Source: an uncultured Rhodospirillaceae bacterium (GTDB lineage Bacteria; Pseudomonadota; Alphaproteobacteria; Rhodospirillales; Magnetospirillaceae). Taken from it: a stretch of 62,340 nucleotides of DNA. Shown here piece after piece: positions 58,382 to 62,340 of the stretch (positions within the stretch are counted from its first letter, which is position 1; each line of letters begins with the position of its first letter). The DNA is taken from contig CAIUSV010000028.1 of NCBI GenBank assembly GCA_903901915.1, positions 1 to 62,340 of the forward strand, written 5' to 3'. The position numbers were made by a program, and so were the translations under genes. A model generated the notes under the pieces. It was not told the DNA's origin and ran no database searches. It saw only the letters and a list, made by a program, of their open reading frames with translations.

Positions 58382-59764
58382 CTACCTGAAAGCCTTGAGC
58401 GGCGGGAACAGATCCAGCATCTCGTTGTCGCCGCATTCGGCACGCGGCCGCCCGGCGATAACGCCATGGCGTTGGGTACACTGGTTCAAGGTGCAGGCCG
58501 AGGACTTGCCGCACTGGGCCATGGTCACCGCCGCCCCCATGGAATCGAGGAAACGCCCCTGGAACATGCGGATACCCTGGGAAAGCCCCCACGAGATCGA
58601 CGTCTCGGTATCGCAACGCGCCAGAATGACACGCTCGAATCCCACCGGCCCCAGGGCGTTCTGAACCTCGGCGGTCTTGATGTCGTCGATCATGTCCGGG
58701 CTCCAGCTCACCTTGACATAGTCGGTATCGAACAGCTCGGCATCCATGAATTGCAGGGTGACCGGCGTCATGCCGTCCAGCACCGATTTGTGCCCGCGCG
58801 CCCGCAGGCGGTCCCGAGCGCGGAAGAAACCGTCCAGATCGTTGAAGATATCAAGCAACTGGAACTCGACCACCAACCCGGCGCGACCACGGATGGCGGC
58901 CTCGAACTGCTGGAACACCGGCGTTTCGATGGTCGCCATGTTGAGGTTGACCGAGAACGCCGACGGCATCTTGCGCAGGCCGCAATTCTGCAACACCGAC
59001 AGCACCCGAAGATCCAGCACCTGCGACAGGTGCTGGAACAGCCAGCGATTGGCCAGAATATTGACGTCGGGAGCCAGCACCTTCTGCAGGTCCATGATGG
59101 ACATGAAGAATTCCTGGAAGGCAACCTCGGCGGTCATGCGCTGGTTGATGTGGACGCAGGCCTGACGCCGCACCACCCCGGCGATATCGGTGGCGCCGAT
59201 GCGTTCCAGCACCTTGGTCAGATTCTTCGCGTCAAGCGGTTGCGCCGGCGGGGCGGCACGCAGGTCGGCGGCCTGCTTCTTGGAATCCGCCACCATCCGC
59301 CCGCACAGGGCGAAGAAGGAATCGTAGTCGGCTTCGATATCGTAATAGGAAACAAAGCGATCCTGGCCGTCGGCCGATTCGGCGTAGGTCAGGGGGTCGG
59401 TGGAGAACAGGGCGCGCAGTTTGTAGACAATGGCGTCGAGATCGTTGACGCGGGCGTCCTTGCAGATCAGCACGATGTCCGAATTGCTCATCAGGAACAT
59501 CTGGCCGCGATACGCATCGACCATGGACTCGAACATACGGAAGGCGATGCGGATGCGGCCCTCCTCGCGATTGGACGGCAGCAACTGCGACAGATGCAGA
59601 TGCAGCGCCAGGCGCCCTTCCCTGACCCGACCGACCCGCTCGGCAGCGTCATAAAGAAGGCCTTCCGGCGTTACGACTTCCTGTTTCCCGCCTCCGAACG
59701 CACCGGCGTTCATCTCTGCCCCACCGTCAAAACACAGCTCTTCACGACCATTATCGTCAACCAT
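58382..59764 (-). CDS. Degenerate EAL-like protein B
   Basis: This 460-aa protein has the same layout as protein A (REGRLALHLHLSQLLPSNRE near the start; VNLNMATIETPVFQQFEAAI, VVEFQLLDIFNDLDGFFRA, GISQGIRMF-like MFQGRFLDSM late). EAL catalytic residues are missing. A C-terminal tail with four Cys (QCGKSSACTLNQC, then AECGD) is unique to this copy and may bind metal. The start may instead be ATG 59713. 9 bp separate it from gene A, so both probably form an operon with the ABC transporter. Confidence 0.68.
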   Translation of the reverse strand: MVDDNGREELCFDGGAEMNAGAFGGGKQEVVTPEGLLYDAAERVGRVREGRLALHLHLSQLLPSNREEGRIRIAFRMFESMVDAYRGQMFLMSNSDIVLICKDARVNDLDAIVYKLRALFSTDPLTYAESADGQDRFVSYYDIEADYDSFFALCGRMVADSKKQAADLRAAPPAQPLDAKNLTKVLERIGATDIAGVVRRQACVHINQRMTAEVAFQEFFMSIMDLQKVLAPDVNILANRWLFQHLSQVLDLRVLSVLQNCGLRKMPSAFSVNLNMATIETPVFQQFEAAIRGRAGLVVEFQLLDIFNDLDGFFRARDRLRARGHKSVLDGMTPVTLQFMDAELFDTDYVKVSWSPDMIDDIKTAEVQNALGPVGFERVILARCDTETSISWGLSQGIRMFQGRFLDSMGAAVTMAQCGKSSACTLNQCTQRHGVIAGRPRAECGDNEMLDLFPPLKAFR

Positions 59765-59822
59765 ATATAGGTATGAAAACGTACCATCGGCCGGCGCCGC
59801 TGTCCTAGGAGAAATAACAGAC

Positions 59823-60572
59823 GTGTCCGCGACCCGGCTTGCACCACCGCCCGCCGCAGTTCCTCCCGGGTCCCGGGTCTACGCCATCGGCGATGTCCAT
59901 GGGCGCCATGACCTGTTGGTCCGCCTGCTCGGAACCATCATCGACGACGCCGGCCGCGGGTCCGGCGGCCCGCCGCCCGGCCGCATCGTCCTGGTGTCGG
60001 TCGGCGACCTGATCGACCGCGGGCCTGACTCCCGCGCGGTGATCGAGCTGATGAGCGCACGGCCGTTGGCCGGGGCACGGACCGTCTGCCTGCGCGGCAA
60101 TCACGAGGACACGATGTTGCGGTTTCTGACCGATTTCTCGGTGGCGGCGCAATGGTTCCGCAACGGCGGCCTGGAGACGATACGCTCCTATCTCGGGACG
60201 CTGCCCGACGATGGGGCCGGCGACCACCCGGCGCTACAGCGGAGGCTGTACCGCGCCCTGCCGCCCACCCACCTGGATTTCCTGGAGAAAATGCCGGTGC
60301 GGCACGTCGAGGGCGACTATCTGTTCGTCCATGCCGGCGTACGGCCCGGCGTGGCGCTGGACCACCAGGACCCGACCGACCTGATGTGGATCCGCGCCCC
60401 TTTCCTGCACTCGAGCGAAGCGTTCGCCAAGATGGTGGTGCATGGCCACTCGGTGGTCGATGAACCCGAGATCCGGCCCAACCGCATCGCCATCGATACC
60501 GGGGCCTACCGCAGCGACCGGCTGACATGCCTGGTGCTGGAGGGGACGGAACGCCGGTTCATGACGACGTAG
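59823..60572 (+). CDS. PPP-family metallophosphatase (ApaH/serine-threonine type)
   Basis: This is a 249-aa cytoplasmic phosphatase with all PPP motifs: [51 protein letters not shown] and [12 protein letters not shown]. These hold a two-metal centre. The substrate could be phosphoproteins or diadenosine polyphosphates. It begins with GTG; AGGAG lies upstream, and it is divergent from EAL-like protein B. Confidence 0.9.
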   Translation: MSATRLAPPPAAVPPGSRVYAIGDVHGRHDLLVRLLGTIIDDAGRGSGGPPPGRIVLVSVGDLIDRGPDSRAVIELMSARPLAGARTVCLRGNHEDTMLRFLTDFSVAAQWFRNGGLETIRSYLGTLPDDGAGDHPALQRRLYRALPPTHLDFLEKMPVRHVEGDYLFVHAGVRPGVALDHQDPTDLMWIRAPFLHSSEAFAKMVVHGHSVVDEPEIRPNRIAIDTGAYRSDRLTCLVLEGTERRFMTT

Positions 60573-60637
60573 CCGCCGCTTGTCCGCAATCGCCGCAGCC
60601 GCTAAAGTCCCGGCGCCCCAGCCCCTCCGGAGGAACC

Positions 60638-62191
60638 ATGTCCGACCGCGTCCTCATCATCGATTTCGGCTCGCAGGTGACCCAGCTGATCGCGCGCCGC
60701 GTCCGCGAGGCCGGTGTCTATTGCGAGATTCATCCGTTCAACCGGGTAACGGAACAATCCATCCGGGCGTTCGCCCCCAAGGGCGTGATCCTGTCGGGCG
60801 GACCGGCGTCGGTGGCCGATTTCGGCTCGCCCCGGGCGCCGCAAGTGGTGTTCGAGCTGGGCCTGCCGGTACTCGGCATCTGCTACGGCCAGCAGACCAT
60901 GTGCGAACAGTTGGGCGGCAAGGTCGAACCCGGCGACCATCGCGAATTCGGCCGCGCCATGGTCCAGGTGGTCGAGCCCTGCGCCCTGTTCGACGGCGTC
61001 GCGGCCAAGGGCGACGAGGTCCAGGTGTGGATGAGTCACGGCGACCGCGTGACCGCGCTGCCCGCCGGCTTCAAGGTGGTCGGCACCTCGGCGGGAGCGC
61101 CGTTCGCCGCCATCGCCAACGCCGAGAAGCGCTTCTACGGCGTCCAGTTCCATCCCGAGGTGGTGCATACCCCCCTCGGCAAGCGACTGCTGTCCAACTT
61201 CGTCCACAAGGTGGCGGGCTGCGCCGGCGATTGGACCATGAAGGCGTTCCGCGCCCAGGAGATTGCCAAGGTGCGCGAACAGGTCGGCACGGGCCGGGTG
61301 ATCTGCGGCCTGTCGGGCGGCGTCGATTCCTCGGTGGTGGCGGCGCTGCTGCACGAGGCCATCGGCGACCAGTTGACCTGCGTGTTCGTCGATACCGGCT
61401 TCATGCGCGCCGGCGAGTCCGAGCAGGTGGTCGGCGTCTTCCGCGACCGCTTCAACATCAAGCTGGTGCATAAGGACGCCTCGGCGCTGTTCCTCGACAA
61501 GCTGGCCGGACACACCGACCCCGAGGTCAAGCGCAAGATCATCGGCGCCACCTTCATCGATGTGTTCGAGGAGGAGGCCCGGGCGGTGGGCGGCGCCGAT
61601 TTCCTGGCCCAGGGAACGCTGTATCCCGACGTGATCGAAAGCGTCAGCTTCACCGGAGGTCCCAGCGTCACCATCAAAAGCCACCACAACGTCGGCGGCC
61701 TGCCGGCACGCATGAACATGAAGCTGGTCGAGCCGCTACGCGAACTGTTCAAGGACGAGGTCCGCGCCCTGGGCCGCGAATTGGGCCTGCCCGACGACAT
61801 GGTCGGCCGCCATCCCTTCCCCGGCCCCGGCCTCGCCATCCGTATTCCCGGCCAGGAGCTGACCCGCGAGCGGCTGGAGATCCTGCGCAAGGCCGATGCC
61901 ATCTATCTCGATGAAATCCGCAAGGCCGGGCTGTATGACGAGATCTGGCAGGCGTTCGCGGTGCTGCTGCCGGTACGCACCGTCGGCGTCATGGGCGATT
62001 CGCGCTCGTACGACTATGCCTGCGCCCTGCGCGCCGTCACCTCGACCGATGGCATGACCGCCGATTTCTATCCCTTCGACATGGCCTTCATCGGCCGCGT
62101 CGCCAACCGCATCATCAACGAGGTCAAGGGTATCAACCGGGTTACCTACGATGTCACCAGCAAGCCGCCGGGCACGATCGAGTGGGAGTAG
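60638..62191 (+). CDS. guaA: GMP synthase (glutamine-hydrolysing)
   Basis: This is a 517-aa enzyme. An N-terminal class I amidotransferase ([20 protein letters not shown], nucleophile in [23 protein letters not shown]) is followed by the ATP pyrophosphatase domain with the P-loop [16 protein letters not shown] and the C-terminal dimerisation domain ([35 protein letters not shown]). It makes GMP from XMP. GGAGGAACC precedes the ATG at 60638. Confidence 0.97.
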   Translation: MSDRVLIIDFGSQVTQLIARRVREAGVYCEIHPFNRVTEQSIRAFAPKGVILSGGPASVADFGSPRAPQVVFELGLPVLGICYGQQTMCEQLGGKVEPGDHREFGRAMVQVVEPCALFDGVAAKGDEVQVWMSHGDRVTALPAGFKVVGTSAGAPFAAIANAEKRFYGVQFHPEVVHTPLGKRLLSNFVHKVAGCAGDWTMKAFRAQEIAKVREQVGTGRVICGLSGGVDSSVVAALLHEAIGDQLTCVFVDTGFMRAGESEQVVGVFRDRFNIKLVHKDASALFLDKLAGHTDPEVKRKIIGATFIDVFEEEARAVGGADFLAQGTLYPDVIESVSFTGGPSVTIKSHHNVGGLPARMNMKLVEPLRELFKDEVRALGRELGLPDDMVGRHPFPGPGLAIRIPGQELTRERLEILRKADAIYLDEIRKAGLYDEIWQAFAVLLPVRTVGVMGDSRSYDYACALRAVTSTDGMTADFYPFDMAFIGRVANRIINEVKGINRVTYDVTSKPPGTIEWE

Positions 62192-62265
62192 GCCCGCCTG
62201 CCGCGACCAATCCCGCACGGAAGATGTGGTTGAGATCCGGCCGAACGGCTCCTATCATCGCCGCC

Positions 62266-62340
62266 ATGACGACCATAGCCCCGCCCAAGACCTGTGAGTT
62301 GCCCTGCGCCGGCTGCGCCGAAGCCATAGCCGACCGCTGC
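62266..62340 (+). CDS. Partial CDS at the window edge
   Basis: An ATG frame open to the end of the window encodes MTTIAPPKTCELPCAGCAEA and five more residues. Three Cys and a final Cys (CELPCAGC, ADRC) suggest a metal- or cluster-binding N-terminus. No product can be named from 25 codons, and I see no strong ribosome site. Confidence 0.3.
   Translation, partial: MTTIAPPKTCELPCAGCAEAIADRC

Overview
The window is high-GC chromosomal DNA from an alphaproteobacterium. Gene content and style fit Rhodospirillales, and a Magnetospirillum-like genus is my best guess: carA-carB-greA run together, dnaG-rpoD are adjacent, several PAS/GGDEF/EAL signalling proteins occur, and GTG/TTG starts and 1-11 bp gene overlaps are common. 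No magnetosome gene is present, so the genus is an inference from style only.

Left flank (1-10,519). A ParD-like/RelE-like toxin-antitoxin pair is followed by a BaiN-type flavoprotein. Three leftward genes come next: a CoA-ligase-like protein with an unusual partial ATP-grasp N-terminus, a DmsC-like membrane protein and a hotdog thioesterase. Then come a PAS-PAS-GGDEF diguanylate cyclase, the fluoride channel crcB with a DUF190 partner, an OmpA-family lipoprotein with a textbook terminator, and a protein with a degenerate receiver domain.

Genomic island (about 10,520-35,155, about 24.6 kb). It lies between 54-bp direct repeats formed by the 3' half of a tRNA-Ile2(CAU) gene. The intact tRNA is at the right junction, 14 bp beyond the rpoD stop codon. 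A tyrosine integrase sits at the left end, and CACTTAC repeats at both ends look like its arm-binding sites. From left to right the cargo is: a MazF-type toxin-antitoxin pair; small hypotheticals; a two-gene module with a PD-(D/E)XK-like protein; a five-gene operon (PD-(D/E)XK nuclease, unknown, three exported proteins including two alpha/beta hydrolases) facing an XRE regulator; and an AT-richer restriction-like locus. The restriction-like locus holds a DNA cytosine-5 methyltransferase, Vsr, a 971-aa protein with two GHKL ATPase modules (MORC/Hsp90-like at the N-terminus, histidine kinase at the C-terminus), a large receiver-domain protein and an HNH nuclease. The right part of the island is element biology: DUF3768, an ArdC-type antirestriction protein, a nitrilase-fold protein lacking its catalytic Glu, a catalytic-domain-only tyrosine recombinase, an HUH Rep-like protein, an excisionase-like HTH protein and unknowns. 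I found no relaxase or type IV secretion genes. This looks like an integrative element with its own Rep-like protein and a stack of candidate defence modules.

Right flank (35,185-62,340). This is core chromosome: rpoD, dnaG, a YqeY-like gene, carA, carB, greA, an outer-membrane protein, lipB, tRNA-Leu(GAG), an MaeB-type malic enzyme, an RluA-family pseudouridine synthase, uvrB, a PAS/degenerate-GGDEF/EAL protein, ubiA, a methyltransferase, an ABC-2 transporter whose two genes are separated by a 101-bp tandem repeat, two paralogous degenerate EAL-like proteins, a PPP-type phosphatase, guaA, and the start of one more gene at the edge.

The best candidate for a little-described system is the island locus at 20,310-27,973. 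There a MORC-like ATPase is fused to histidine-kinase modules and translationally coupled to both an m5C methyltransferase and a receiver-domain protein, suggesting a restriction system with a two-component-style signalling step.
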